The position numbers and the translations under genes are program-made. From Trochalopteron elliotii (taxonomy: Eukaryota > Chordata > Aves > Passeriformes > Leiothrichidae), in NCBI GenBank assembly GCA_024734555.1, contig JANPWX010000097.1, positions 3,697,764-3,761,763 on the forward strand: a stretch of 64,000 bases of DNA, given 5' to 3'. Below, piece by piece: positions 12,685 through 26,700 of this stretch. Within the stretch, counting starts at the first letter, position 1; each line of letters opens with the position of its first letter. The notes under the pieces are model-generated. The model saw only the letters and a program-made list of their open reading frames with translations. It did no database searches and had not been told where the DNA came from.

Positions 12685-15600
12685 TGCAGAGAGCACAGGT
12701 GAAGATGAGACATTCTAAACAATCTTTCCATTTTGCATAAAAATCATGTAAAGATCTGAAAATGGGAATAAAGCTGAGATCATTTACCATTCAGTGTGGT
12801 CAAAAATTTGTTAGCAATTCATTCACTTACTTATTTGGCTCCTTGCCTACAAAATTCACTGTGGAATGACTTAAACAAAGAATTTCATGGAAATGGGAGA
12901 CCAAGTCAAGACTATATTCCTGTGCTGCTGAGGAAATTTATCTTGAGTAAAGTGAACATAATATTTAGTGTGCCTGGAATGGAATTTTAAGCTATAGTTT
13001 TAAACTGGAGATTTGTGTACTTTGAACTATACACTGGAAATAATACCAACTACTGGTTTGGGTAAGATCAGATCCTGGGATGGCTTTTGTCTCAATGGTT
13101 TGTTCTCATAATAAAGGGAAAATTATCAAGTCTGAAGGCAATTGCAGTGGAAAACCATTTAGGGATCACAGGTAAGTCTCCTTAAACCAAACCCAAGGTT
13201 TACTGAAAGCCATAAAAGATTAGAAAAATGCTTGTTTGGGTATTTGTATTTATCTGCCTGCTTATATTGTTATCATAAATCCACCACTTCACTGCAGGTA
13301 CACAGAATGTGTTGTGAAAAACCATGTCTAGTTCCTACCTCCAGTATTAATAAAGACTTGATTGTACAAAAAAAAGTGAACAAACATGTAACACACAATA
13401 TGTAAATATTATCAGTGCTGAATTAACTTTAAATCAGCTAAGGAAGTGTCACTGGGACCTCACGAGGTCATTACACTTCAAAGAACAAACAGAGGGGTGC
13501 AATCCTCATCCCAGGGCACCCTTGGTCCCTGTCAGAGTGGAAATACCAATCTGCTCATGAGCAACCCCAATGTGATTGTCAGCTACCCCATGGTCTTCTG
13601 CTGGCCCTTCAAAGCATGCAGGAAGTGTTCCAAGACCCCATCCTGATGATCAAGTGCTCTCCCACTGTCCTCCATCACCTGTTGTCCAGGACAAGGGTGC
13701 AGTATGTGCATGGGATCAGGGACAGCAAAGTACCTTGGGAACGATGCATGTATGAAGAAATTTTGGAAAGGTCATTTTAGTCTGTCAAAATAGAGGGTTT
13801 GAAAGAGCCATGGCTTAGACAAAAAGAGATTTCAACCACACTCTTCAAATGTGGCATTTCAAACAATCCTGGACCTGAGTTCTATGATTCTGATCTCTGG
13901 TGTCATAAAAACATAGAAAAGGTGGAGAAAATCATTGTGAAATATTTTCAGGCCTGGCCTGAAATAGCCTGAAATATGATTGCCAGTGTAGCTGGAATGC
14001 ATCTCAACAGGGTTTTTTCCTCCCCAAATAAGCAAATGTGCTCAGCTCTGTATACAGCACACAGATGGCAAACCCACAAGGCATGGTCAGATAGGCAGGA
14101 ATACTGAGATGTCTGTGTGGAGAGAAGGGACTCATTGAATTAAGTGAATTTCTGCACATGTAAACAGACCTTGCCAAGCAACATAAAGTAAGTAATGAGC
14201 CATAGTTCAGTGAGAATCTATGGCAAAATGGCATTACCTCTGGCTTCATTTTTCATTATGAAATTATAGAAAGTAAATGAATTTGTGTACTTCAATTTCA
14301 ATACCTTTGCTCTGGGCACAAATTAACTCTTCCTCTGCTGTATGGACTTTGCTCCCCCTTGATAGTGCAATTATCACTCATTTTTCATCCTGTCTAAAAC
14401 TGATATTACCTAACACAGTGCTCCTGGACAACTGTCTCACCACATTGAAAAGAGTGCAGAAATTCAGGTGGAGATGGAGAATAGAGCTCAGTATTGCCCC
14501 CAAAATATGTTGCAGAGTTAGTGCAGTTGTTGTTTACTGTTGTTTTTTGGCACACAATGCAGGATAGAGGGTTAGTCTTGACCTGTTCTTTTCATCAGGA
14601 ATGACCCTGTGAATTGCAGGTACAGCACACTGCCTTAAAATGGTCTGTGCATCTTATTGGCAGCAAAATAATCTGTGGTTCACAATAAGTGTATTTATTT
14701 ACTGCATGGAGAAGTGCACCATGTGCAGCATTCCCTGATGCCGGTGCATGGGATCTGGCAGATCTCTTGCGTTCTCTCTGTGCTGTGTGATCCACGGGAC
14801 AGAAGTGAATCCCTGCTGAGATCTGAGGTTATTGATACACATCTCAGAGGTCATTTTGTGGAGAATGACTAGATTCTCAGCCAGAAGAAGGGTGAATCAT
14901 GTCCTCACTAACATAATTCTGAATAACAGAACAAATTCCTCAAGGACAAGCTTCATTTTTCTCAGAAACAACTAAAACCAGCAGCATTTTCCTAGTATTT
15001 AACAGTTTCTTAAAATAACCCTGCCATCAAGAGGTGGCAAGTACATTTTGGTTCTCAGTGGTTTTCCCCAGTTCTGACCAAAAATGCCCCTGTAGGCTGC
15101 TGCACAGAGACGAAAACCCATGATGAGCCTGTAAATTATTACAACTGGGAAAAAGGTGCCAGCTAACACTAAGATTTTTTTTTCAAATAACAGCACTTCA
15201 AGAAAATATGTTTTAAGTAGCTTTAAAAACTCTGATCCTTTTCTGTTGTCAAGAAAGCTATAAAAGTGAAATTTACTTTTCAGGTACCCAACATGAAAGA
15301 ATTAAGCAGATGGCATTACTGACTCATCCGTGCTAGAAAAGAAAAAGGAGCAGACTCCATTAACAGAGTAACCCAATTAAATCCCAGTACGAGGACTATT
15401 CAAAAATTTACCGTCCTCCTATGACGGGCTCTGCTCAAAAGAGGACCACAAATCAGATATACATCTCACCATATAATGTTCCCATGACATCATGGATTGC
15501 AACACCAAATTTAGCTTTGCATTTCCTCAACACCAGAGGGATATGTTGCACAGCAACTCCAAAACACAGACTTGAATATTCAAAGGTGCTTTTTACCAAG

Positions 15601-18600
15601 ACAAAACTATCCCAGACCCAGGGCTTCACAGCAGGTCTGCAGCCTCTCAGGGCCTCAGCAAGCTCACCTTCAAATCAGTGCACAACATCCTCTAAGGGGA
15701 TTGAAACATTAGCCATCCCAAATACACATATTTTCTAGCTTCCCCTGGGTTCTGAATCCCTTATGAATTCACTCTTCCATATAACCACAACCTTAGTGAT
15801 GAGAATGGACTCCTATTAGCATTCATCACCCAAATTCAATTAACATTGTTTGTCCAGGTGAAAACCCCAGACCTACAATTTCCCCATAAGTCTAAATTGG
15901 CTGTCAGACACAACTTTGGCAACTGGCTCTCTGTTTAAAAGAAAATAATAACATTTATTCAGCAATTGCCCAACACTGAATAAATACTCTACTGCTTGAT
16001 TTACTTCTAGGAATAAATTGAGGGGGGTTATGAGGTGATTGACTGCCAGCTGCAAAATACCCATCCCAAGGGCCTCCTGAGTTTGAAACTCTAGCTACCA
16101 CTCAATTCAATCAAAATGTTTTTTGTTTTTGAGCCTCTGATTCCCACAACTCTTTCACTTTAAGAAATAATCACCTCTACACCTCAATCAACATTTTTAG
16201 GCACACCAGTCAAGATGGAAATGTTGAAAGGGAGAAAGGAAGAGATATTTAGAGCTTTTTCTGGTCTCATGCAGAGTTGCAGAAGATGCCATTGTCCTTA
16301 TAACTTCTTCCAGCTGACAAAAAGGTTAGAGTAGATGCACATGGCTCACAATTCTGTCGTCTGTCTTATCCACTGTGATGGATTATTCTGCAGACATGGA
16401 GTTAAATGTTGGTGATGGGTGTCACCAGCACCCAGATCCTTGTCTTCTCAAATATAACTGCACTGTGTTAATGAAAACCAACAGCTGGAGAGCCAAGGAT
16501 AGGGGAACAGACATAAGGTTTCTTGCTTGAAACTCTGTTTCTAATCTACCACTTTTACTATAATTTACTAAAAAAATGAAGAACAACTTTGAGATCATTG
16601 TTTAAGGTTTTTCCAGGGTTCACTAACTGCTTCCTAAAAAGGATCTGAGTGAAGCAATATGGCCAACCACCTTTCCTATCAACACTGGGTTAGGCTGGAC
16701 TTAAAGGCATTCAGGTCCCATGGCTGTGTCATGGAGGAGCTCCTTTTTCCCCATTGTTGTCACTTCATTCATTCTCAGTACTGTCAAAGGCTGTTTGGTG
16801 ACTGCATGAGATGAAGAATTCACCACTTCTCTTGGTAGTTTCCTTGAGAACTGCTAAAAACATATGACTACAGATTCTTGTTATCTTTTCTTGTATGGAT
16901 TAAATAAAAATGTAATATTTGCTTTGCCCCAGACATGAAGGTATTCAAATAACACAACCAAGGCCCGTCGTTTTGATAATCTAAACAACTGAAGCAGTTT
17001 AAATGCTGCCATATAAATATTTTCTCTATCTCTTCAGTTGTTTCTGGTATTCTTTTTTACTTGCACTCTCTAATTTTTTTCATATTTTTCTGGTTGACAG
17101 CAGCATTGAATCTTCAGTGTCTGACAAGTCCAAAGCAAAATCACTGCTACACTTCTAGGTCTGTTCAGCTCTGTTCCAGTTTCATGTTGCAAGTTAATCA
17201 TTAGCTGTAAGCCTATTGTGTGTTCTCCAGCTGCCATGTTCTCATTTTTGCACAAGACCACCAGTTTTGATCCACTGGTGGATTTTATTGATTTTATATT
17301 TTCTTCTCCATGTTATGGATACACTGAAGATTGCCTGGGAAAAAATGGCTCAGTGCAGAGTGCCTTCTTAAATAATTAATTTGATAGTAACTCTCCAGTT
17401 ATGATTATTTTTTCAATGAGTTTTATGAGATTAATCTCACACACAGTCCTTAATCTATTTAAAATATGTTCCTTCTTGCAGTGCTAACTTCAAATACCAT
17501 GTCATACTGAGCAAATTACTTTACAAACTCTAAATACACTCCATTGTGCAAATCTTTTGCATTGGTTATTAGAAACTGCATCAAAGATGTATGTGATTTC
17601 TCTTTAACAATAACATTCCATGCATTATCGTATCAGAATTTATAGCTTTGGTTTTTTAACCATCATTTGATACCTGTATCAATTTGACTATTATTTTACC
17701 CAAGTCCTAATTCAGATCAAGTATTTTGTTTGTCTGAACACAGTGTTACACTTTTCTTAAATATTGGCAGAACATTAGCACACTTCAGTTTTCCGAAATG
17801 TTCTCAGTTTTCAAAGATTTATTTAAAATTAGTATCAGAAGGACAAAGATATTCTCAGCTTTAGAATTTCAGGACAGAAGTCAACTGTGTCTGATAGTAT
17901 AAGAATGCAATAAAAATATCTTGAATTCTTTCTATTTTCTCCTCTTACAATTCCTGTTGATCATATTTTTCCTCTTTAATTGGTCTTGTAAGTTTGCTAC
18001 TATGGATTTAAACCGGAGACATCCTTTCTTTTCTGACAGGGCAAGTAAGTCATGTAGAGAACACAAATCTCTTCAGGGACTACATCTCATTTCTAAAAGT
18101 ACCCTTCTACTCAGCGACATAGAGTTCATCCCTTTGGGGAGCTGTGCACAGGACTTAACCACCTTGTAGAGAAAGTTCCATTGCTTTCATGATGTAAAGG
18201 GTACATTTTCCTGTTCAAAGTTAAGGCCTTCAGGATGGAAAAGTTGCCTTTTTACTTCTTGCTCTGTTAACATTGAAGCTTTTTGTACATAACTGTTAGT
18301 ACAAGTCTTCATCATGGCCCAGATGAGATATATGTTCAATATGAGTTGTTCACCCACTGCAGCTCTTGTAGTTGCCTGGTTGACCTTTTTTTGTTGCAGG
18401 CTTTATAGAAAGGAGGAGTTATTTGAAGCTCAGAAGTTCTTAGTCTAATATTGATAGGAGATAATGGTTCTGAGGATCAGAATCCCAGTCTACTTATTTT
18501 GTTTATGTTTTCCTTTATTCTTTTTAAATGTAACGTAAGATTTTAAGCAACATCATTCTGGCTTTTAAGCCTAATTTTAAGCCTAAGGTGTTGGTTTATA

Positions 18601-21600
18601 TAGTATGGTTCATCCAAGAGCATACATTCAATACAACTTGATTCATAACTCATGCCTCTAAAAATCATAATTTTTATCAGTATTATTTTGTTAACTTAAA
18701 AGATGTTGCTCCATACAGAACTTGGCTTGTGAGATCTGCAGATGCCTTCAGTCACTGAAGGAAAGCAATAAAACCCAACCTCCTTCTGAAAGCAAACATG
18801 CATTTTCAACTGACATAGGGAGAAAGAGGAAAGATGTTTCAGAATGGAAAGAAAATTTCCAAAGAGGAGGGAACCCTCTCAAATGTCTGTTATAGAGAAA
18901 TCCACTAACCAGCACCAACTGTGTCCCTGTAAGGAAACAGCCAGCTGCTCCAAGGGGATACAACAACATGTGAGCCAAGGGTGCTGGGCAACCAGCTTGT
19001 CTGGAAGCACTTAAAAATGCAGGGAGGAAACCAACAGAGACAAAATAATAATCATGATGAAAAAGTGATAAAAGATGGGGGGAAATTATTCACACTGTAA
19101 ACTGATGTAATTCAGAACATCATTTGCAAAGCTGACTGGTCAGGGTGGTGATTACCACAGTAAAAGACCTCTCTTAAACTAACTGGATCCTTGCTGCCTT
19201 TTCCCTTGGGTGTCTCCATTTGAGCCTGGAATGGCCTCACTCAGCTATGAAGAAAATTGATGCCATCTTCTTTTAGTCCCAAAGCAAGTTGTTAATTAAT
19301 GCAAATACTTATCCTTACAGGAAACTTGGCTGTGACCAATGACCTGCAAAATTCAACCTCTGAATTAAGTAACCAATCAGTGCAGGTCTGCTTTATTTAA
19401 TAGAGTGGCCAAACGAAGCTCAAAGTGTGCCTTCACAGGTCTCATTTACCTCTCTGGGAAGTCATACACCCTCACAAACCCTCCTCCGCCCACAGATGCC
19501 TGTCTTATGCTTTGAAAAAGACCAATGTTTCTCTGTCTCCCTTGGCACTTTCCCCCCTTTTTTGGGTCCCCGTGGATTTCTGCTCTCAATTCCCACTCCT
19601 CTTCTTGCACGTCCCAAGCAGACTTGGCCTTTCTTCTCAGAAAGCAGCACTTGGAGACCAGTGGGGATGACACCTCCATCACCTCTGCTACCACTGCATG
19701 CCAGTGGCCCCTTCCTTTCTCTTAGGCTTGCCCTGGCTCGGAGCCTGTGCCAGGAGCGTGGCTCTGGGAAGGACCTGGTAGACACAGAGAGCAGCTTGAC
19801 AGGACACAGTCAGTCACCTCTTTTGGCTGTAGATACTCTGCATGAGCAAAGACAGAGCTGCTTTGTTTCAGGAGCTAAGGACTTGGCAGACTAGATGAAA
19901 CGTCTCAGATAAAGAACTTATGTCTGTCCCCATTTGGCTGTTTATGATACTTCTGAATGTTTTGGCAAATGTAAGCCCTCTCCTCAGGATCTGGAAAGCA
20001 GCTCCTTTACTTTGTAGTACAACCTGCTTTGTTTCCACAGGTTGCCAGTGACCTATTCATGGTGCAGACTAGTATAAATCTCTGACCTGGCCAGCACATC
20101 TCTGCAGCCTGCCAGCTAGATGTCTGCACTTCATACACAGCTTTCTGTCTTAGCAGTAGAACGTTTTACCCTGAAATGAGATTTTACCCGGTGAGCTGGA
20201 AAGTTCTGAGCAAGTTGATCTGCTGCTTCACCTGCAGCCTTGCTTTTACTGTCAGAGCCAAAACTCTGAGCTGGATTTCTATCTAATAGCTCTTAATTCA
20301 GATGATAGCCCAGAAGACATATTGCAATGCTCTGGTGGGTCAGCATGACTGATTTCAACTGAGAACAAAGCATACCTTTCCGTACTTTTTAGATAATCAG
20401 ATGTTTACATTTACTCAGTTTGATTAACAGCTGCAACCGTACTCAGCCAAGCTCAGCTTAGAAAAATTACACAACGTGTCCTGTTTACAGCTTTAGCTGA
20501 TCAGAGGCAGGAAAGATAAAAGATTTTCTTTATGAACTACTGATACGTTGCCTAAATCTGGCTCAGGAAGCAAAATATCAACAGCTGTGGAGCTTGGGAT
20601 TTTTAATTCCTGGACAAACCATCACGGTTGTTTTCCCAGTGACATGGCCAACTCACAGCCCTGCAGCTGAGATAGCTCTGAAATCTTGTGAGTCGGCTGC
20701 CGGGAGAATAATGAATCCAAGATTATCCCCCAGCCTCTGCTACAGGTTTGTTATGTAAATGAAACAGCTCTGCACCTCCACTTACACCTCTGTGGAGGAA
20801 GTTGACTCCCACAGTGAGGGAAAGTAAAGGACTTAAATAATTCTCCAGGACATTCTGATGCAGGAAACTGAAAGCATCAGATTAGACAAATTTACAGGAA
20901 CATAATTAGAGGATAAGAACAAGTTTCGAAAAAAAAAAGACCTTAATCAGAAACTGTTGATCATGAAAATTGTGGGTTTTTAAACTCTAGAATTTCTAAC
21001 ACTGATGTTTCTTCCTGTACAGTTAGCAACAGACTAACATGGAAGCAGGTCTTCATCTAGTTCTTATTTATTCCTGCTAAAATACATAGTAAATCAGAGA
21101 GGAAGACCTCTAAAAATGGAGCAACTATCTGCTAAAAGAGTTAAATTTACTGAAATTTAATTTTTCAACCAATATAAGTTGGATGAAGAATTAAATTTAC
21201 TGAAATTTTTCATCCGATCTAAGGACTAGGTTGTATGAAATAGCTGCAGATGGCTCAGTTTATAAGTAATTTGTACCATTCACAAATTCAAACATACTGT
21301 TTATTTACACACACAAGTAGTGCAAAAAATAAAAAAAAACTATTACAGTGCCTATATTTAGATAGACACACTTCAGAATGAACAATTAACAAAACAGAGA
21401 CAAGACTTGTGTACAAATTATTGTGCAAATCTTGCTAATCCGACTTTGATTTGAAAAAATGCAGCAATGTTTTCACACTGTGCTTCAGGTGTTAAATACA
21501 CCTGGAGAGATGGCAATCTGCAGTGGGAAGGAGAAAGGTGACTCCAGGTATTGGGTGCAGTGTTCTGCAGCCAGGACTCTGGTATAGCCATCCAGGCAGT

Positions 21601-23740
21601 GACTCCTGCCTCGAAGGAGGAGTCACTTGGCACAACTGCTCCCTCTTGGTAGGAGATTTCAGTACCTTTGTGCACTTACTAATAGCATGTTTGTCAGACT
21701 CTGGTTGCCATCACTCCCATTCAGGAGAGATATTGCTCCTTCTCTGCCCCCAAGGACCTCAGAGGACCTGCCTGGACTCCTGTACCAATCACATCACTCT
21801 TACCTCGATGCACCTCCACTCTGGTGGAAAACAGCAGAGTCCACACATCTGCGCCAGGGTCCAGACCCCTGAAGAGCTGCCAAAGGAAGAGGAAGCACAG
21901 AAGGAGAACTGTGGGGACCATCAGAAGCTTTCTGCAGCTCAGCAAATAAAAGGTTTCCTAGTTGCCAAGCAGGTCTAACAGGAATTATAAAACAGACATG
22001 CATGACATAAAACAAAGGTAGCAAGAAGGGAGAAGAGTCCAAGAAAAGTGAAATAAAAAAGTCCTTGAGAAGAAGCCAAAACAGTAAGAGGATGCAGGTT
22101 TGAAAAGTCTAGGTCTAACACCAACAGTATTTCTGAGGATTTGTACAAATCAAGGCAAGCTATTCTTGCCCCATCCTTTATTTATTATCTTATGAGGGAA
22201 TTAAATATCAGAAAAAAAGCAGCATGAAGAACAGGATGAAAAAATTCATTTTCAACATTGCTGCAATATGTCATTATTGCATCCTTCTCTCTGCCTTCTT
22301 AGATCATCAATGCAACCCAGAGTTCAAAGTTACCAATATGTGTAATTTTGCTAATAAAGATCGCAAACACAGCTGGCAGTAATGCCTTAAGATGAAGGGG
22401 AAAAAAATCCCATTAGAGCCCTCATATTTATGTATGTGTCTCTGTGTTCCTGAAGAGATGTTGCCAGAGAACACAACTGGGGCATCGTGAGTCAATAATC
22501 TTTTATATTCACATAATGTCCTTTGGGATTGTGTATGTTCTAGCACAAAGCCATATGTTATGTGATCCTGGAGAATAAACGTTTAATCATTAATATTATA
22601 TATGGCCATGATTTTGTTTTGATGGATCAACTGAGCATTGTTTGCATAGCAAGCACCATGGAGTCTACATTTCAAGCCAAGTGGCTAAACAGAGCAGTAC
22701 TGTTTCCCATATGTTACGTGAACTTCATTATCACCCTCCACATTTGGAACTGGAAGTTACTTCTTTTTTTGCATGCATGCATTGCTTTTTTGGCATTTCA
22801 TATTTAAATCTTCCCAAAGAACGTCATGGCAAAAAAATTTAGGAGGATCTCTTCTCATCAGCTTTTGAGGACAGAGGCTTGAGAAACAAGATATTCTCCC
22901 AAGCAGAGGGAGCAGAGCTGCACTGTTCCAGCAAGGAACAACACACAATTTCCAGACAGCAACACTGATCCATTGTGCTTGCCTGTACTTTGGGGCAAAT
23001 CTCACTTGACTTATCAGGACTTGGGACATCCAACAGCCATCCCACAAATCTGTCATAGACTTATCCCAGCTGACATTGCAGGCAGAGACCCTGCAGGCCA
23101 CTGGGGCAATAGCTGGCTCATCCCAAAGACTTTGACTCTCTGTTGCACAGAGCATGGCCATGGGCTGAGCAAGACCTGTGAATCCCCCGTGGTCTGTGAT
23201 CTCCAGGGAAAAAACAGGGAGTGGATTCTGGAATAACATAAGAGACAGGTTTTGAATTGCAAGCAATTGATTTTAAAACTGCAGTTGGACGCAGGGAAAG
23301 CTTCTCCCTCTTCCTGCTTTGCTCAGCAAAACCAATTTGAAGCTGTGATTCTGCTATTGAATTTAAGCCACTCAAATATAAAGTGGTCTGCCAGGTCTAG
23401 CCACTGTCCAGGGGGTTTCGCTGAGAAATTATACTTCTCAGAGCCTGGAGATCCCATGCAGTTGCTGTACATTAGAATGCATCCTGAATTTACTATTTTC
23501 ACTGGGATTTTGCCAGTTAGTCTAGTCATAACCTCATCTTCTAATTGAAACCTTCATCAAAATGATAAATGGTTTACCAGAAAATGATTTATTGGACAAA
23601 AATACAAAAACCAAAATCTCTTGTTCTTCTGCATATACACATTGGAAGGGAGAATGAGCTGATGAGTGTAGTTTATTCCCAGCCTGGAAATTCAAGATTT
23701 CAGACCATCTAAGAGAACACTAGTAGAAAGAAAAGCAATT

Positions 23741-23743
<3 letters not shown>
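12685..23743. other. Non-coding DNA, no gene recognised
   Basis: About 11 kb without a supported gene. The frames at 19427-19894 (+), 21523-21978 (+) and 22757-23266 (-) are the longest, but all overlap similar frames on the opposite strand and show no domain. The stretch 20150-20900 is unique-looking, without simple repeats, and could hold regulatory DNA. That is only an impression, since conservation cannot be tested here. Confidence 0.45.
21141..21208. repeat. 18-bp direct repeat, 50 bp apart
   Basis: TTAAATTTACTGAAATTT occurs identically at 21141-21158 and 21191-21208. Around the second copy, GGATGAA (21181-21187) and TTCATCC (21209-21215) form a short inverted pair. This looks like a small local duplication. 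Confidence 0.85.

Positions 23744-23775
<32 letters not shown>
23744..23775. repeat. Uninterrupted poly(T), 32 bases
   Basis: There are thirty-two consecutive T residues on the + strand. Read on the minus strand it is a poly(A) run, as would follow a retroposed mRNA. However, I see no AATAAA upstream on that strand, no recognisable gene body and no target-site duplication. A simple homopolymer expansion is equally possible. Confidence 0.9.
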
Positions 23776-23778
<3 letters not shown>

Positions 23779-26700
23779 TGAGTAAGGACCAGCAGATTTT
23801 TATCCTCTGAAAGGGTGGAGTAGCAAGGTATTTTTTTAGGCTGCATTTGTAAACACATCCTGTCAGACAAAATGTGCACTCTAGTTCCTAGCACCTTCAA
23901 ATCTTGTACATTTCTGGAGTTTGCTGATACAGGATGGTTAACTAGCTCTGGTGGAATTTTTCATGGAGACAATTTCACATGAGAAAAGGAAGAGGGCTGG
24001 CTGCTGTTTTGTCATTTCAGCCCAGCTATACTTTGGACTCCTGGTTTCCCTGTATGCATCCTGCCAAAGGACATGTTTGAGGTCTTCACCTCTCTCATTT
24101 TGCTCAGGATCTCCAAGTAGATGCCAGGGATGTGGAGGTTTCTTCAGGTGTCAGAGACTACTCCAAGGTGAGTAAGCAGCCTCACCAGGTTTCCAAGCTT
24201 TTCTCCCTGACCATAAGGGCCAGCTGCAGGGCCAAGCAATGGGCTCTATGGTGAGCTCTTAGCCCTCCCAGTAATTTGGATTTTCAGACTTACAGGGTCT
24301 GCTGTTCCTCAGACTGCTTGGGAATAAGAGTAGCCATTCACTGTCTCCTAGACCTCACCTGGGATTTGGGGATCCCCTTCCCAGGTATTGTCAACTAACC
24401 ATCTTCCTACGTTCCCTCTATTATGAACAGCAAGGATATGGAGGCAGGCAGCCTGTCTGCCTAAAAGCCAGACAGGAGGAGCAAGAGAGCAGAATTTATT
24501 TTTTTCTTTCATGAAGTAGAATTTCCTGGAAATCCCCCCATGTTGGGAAATAAACCCCAAAGTCTGCCCTTTGACATTTTGTCCTCTTTTAGAACAAAAC
24601 CCTTTTAACAATACCTTTCCTGGGAAGAGATTCTTATTTTGTCAGCACCACGGATGGGGCTGTTTGTTAATTCAGTTTCAGATGGGATCCAGAGACATAT
24701 TCACTCTCCCGCTGAAGTGTGCACACAAAGGAAGGGCAAGGGAAACAGGAGCTAAATGTGACTGGAGCTTTGAATTTCTGCAGTGCTCTATTCCTTAAAG
24801 AAAAAATTCCAAAGATAAGTTTTGGAACCTCAGGTATTTCATTTGAGTCTTTTTTTACTCAAAATAAAGGATTCTAGAAGAGTCCTCTTTGCAGTGAACA
24901 GCAAATTGCAAAAACATAGGCAGACAAGCATCCAGCTTCTCAAGGGTCAAGAGATCCAGGAAAGCTCAGACTGTCTTTTTCTGTCATTGCATTTGAATCC
25001 AGACTTTTATATTAGGAAGTTTTTCCAACTGAATATCAGTAAAAGGAGTTAGGACAGGGAAGAAGTGGCTGTAACAACTAATTTCATTTTGTTTGTCCTT
25101 TTTTAATAGAAATATTTCTATTACACTGAAGGCCAGTTTTATGGGGAGAACTCTTCAGTGGGTTACCTGACGTCAAGGTCCCATGAGCCTGGATTCAGTA
25201 TTATCAGCAAAAAATCCTTTCTGTTTTGGCTATAGCCTTTTCTATCACATTTGCCCTTGATAACATTTGACCTTGAGAAAATTATTCACTTTTCCAGGTT
25301 TATTTTCTGAAGATCATTTCTTCTGCTTCATTTGGAGAATATACAGGTAGTTTAGTTCCTAGGGAATCTTAGAGAAGGTTGGGAATTGAAACTCTTGTAG
25401 CTTTCACATAATTTGGCAACCTACTGGAAAGGAATTTGGAAAAAGTACTACAGGAGGAAACCTCACCCTTCTTACAGGTTTCCCTTTGGGAGAAAGTTAT
25501 TTCCCTTCCTAATTATATTTCATAGGTGTCTTCTTAAGTAATGTATTACCTATACAATGAATATGAAATTCACAGGGATATTGCTAGGTGTTAGTTACTG
25601 TTGTCATCTATTAACTTTAAAATGTTTTTCCAATCGATCTGCCAAAACACTGTGAAGGATGGCGATGGTGTGTGTATATTATGACATATATAAGGGGTGT
25701 GCAACTTCATTATCCTTAGTGGATGTCCACACTTGGAAGAAAAATGTCTTAAATCTCCAGTCTCCTCCACCCAAACTATGTTGCTTTCACATCATCCTTA
25801 CAGTATTTTAATCACTGGATCTTAGATTTTTCTGCCTTTGCTTTGTATGCAACCCATTTTAGTATGTGCTTAAAAGTGAGATGATAAAGATTATTTGTAT
25901 TAAGGTATCAACTGGGACTCTGGAAAGTACAAATACATAAATATTTCTTAAGAAGAATAATAAAAGCACATTGGTATGTCTCTTGAATGAAACATGAAAT
26001 TAGTTTTTTACCACTGTCTTATTACACAATTTTGTTTCCTTTCAGTGCAGCTTACTATCCTGAGATAAAAAAGCAAATAACCAAACAAAAAATGCAGTGA
26101 ATGAAAAAGCCTTTGGATGAGTGAACTAAAATGGTAATTTTCATTTACTGAATACCATTGCTACACATCATGCTTCACTTGAATATATTCTCTGTTGTGT
26201 CTTCTTGGGTGGGAGCAAAAAGGAATAATGGGAAAAATGAAATGTTCCACTATGTCAGACCACAGATCACAATGATATCAACTAGAGAAGGGAAAAAAGG
26301 CTCCTTGCAACTGTGTTTTTCACAGCCCAGGATCACACAGGGTAAAAGGCATTTCATTCATTTTTTCAGATATTATTTCCTTTCCTCAAGGTGTCTTTTT
26401 ATCTGTGATTGTGGAGAATGTGTTTCATATTCATTAGGTCAAGTTCGCCCCTGATGCAACGCTAGCCAAGCATGTGGCGTTGGGCCAGGAACAATTTCAG
26501 CCTCTGGTCTCCTTCTTTTTGGGATTGTTATTACCTGAAACCAGCATCCTCCCCCAAGGCCTGGCTTTGGGATTGGCTAGTCAGTGTGCATAGATATGAG
26601 GCAAGGCTTTCTACCCAGGGATTGGCAGCTGCCTGCTAGCCTCATCTACAAACTTGTAAAACAAGACGCTTCTGGGCATTGTGGGAGAGCAAACTACACA

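Noticed and set aside
19427..19894. 155-codon frame on the + strand
   Set aside because: Open frames exist in four registers over the same bases. This reflects stop-poor composition, not coding.
22757..23266. 169-codon frame on the minus strand
   Set aside because: It is the longest frame in the window, but it has no domain or splice context and is covered by comparable frames on the other strand. At this window size some frames of such length are expected in less AT-rich DNA.
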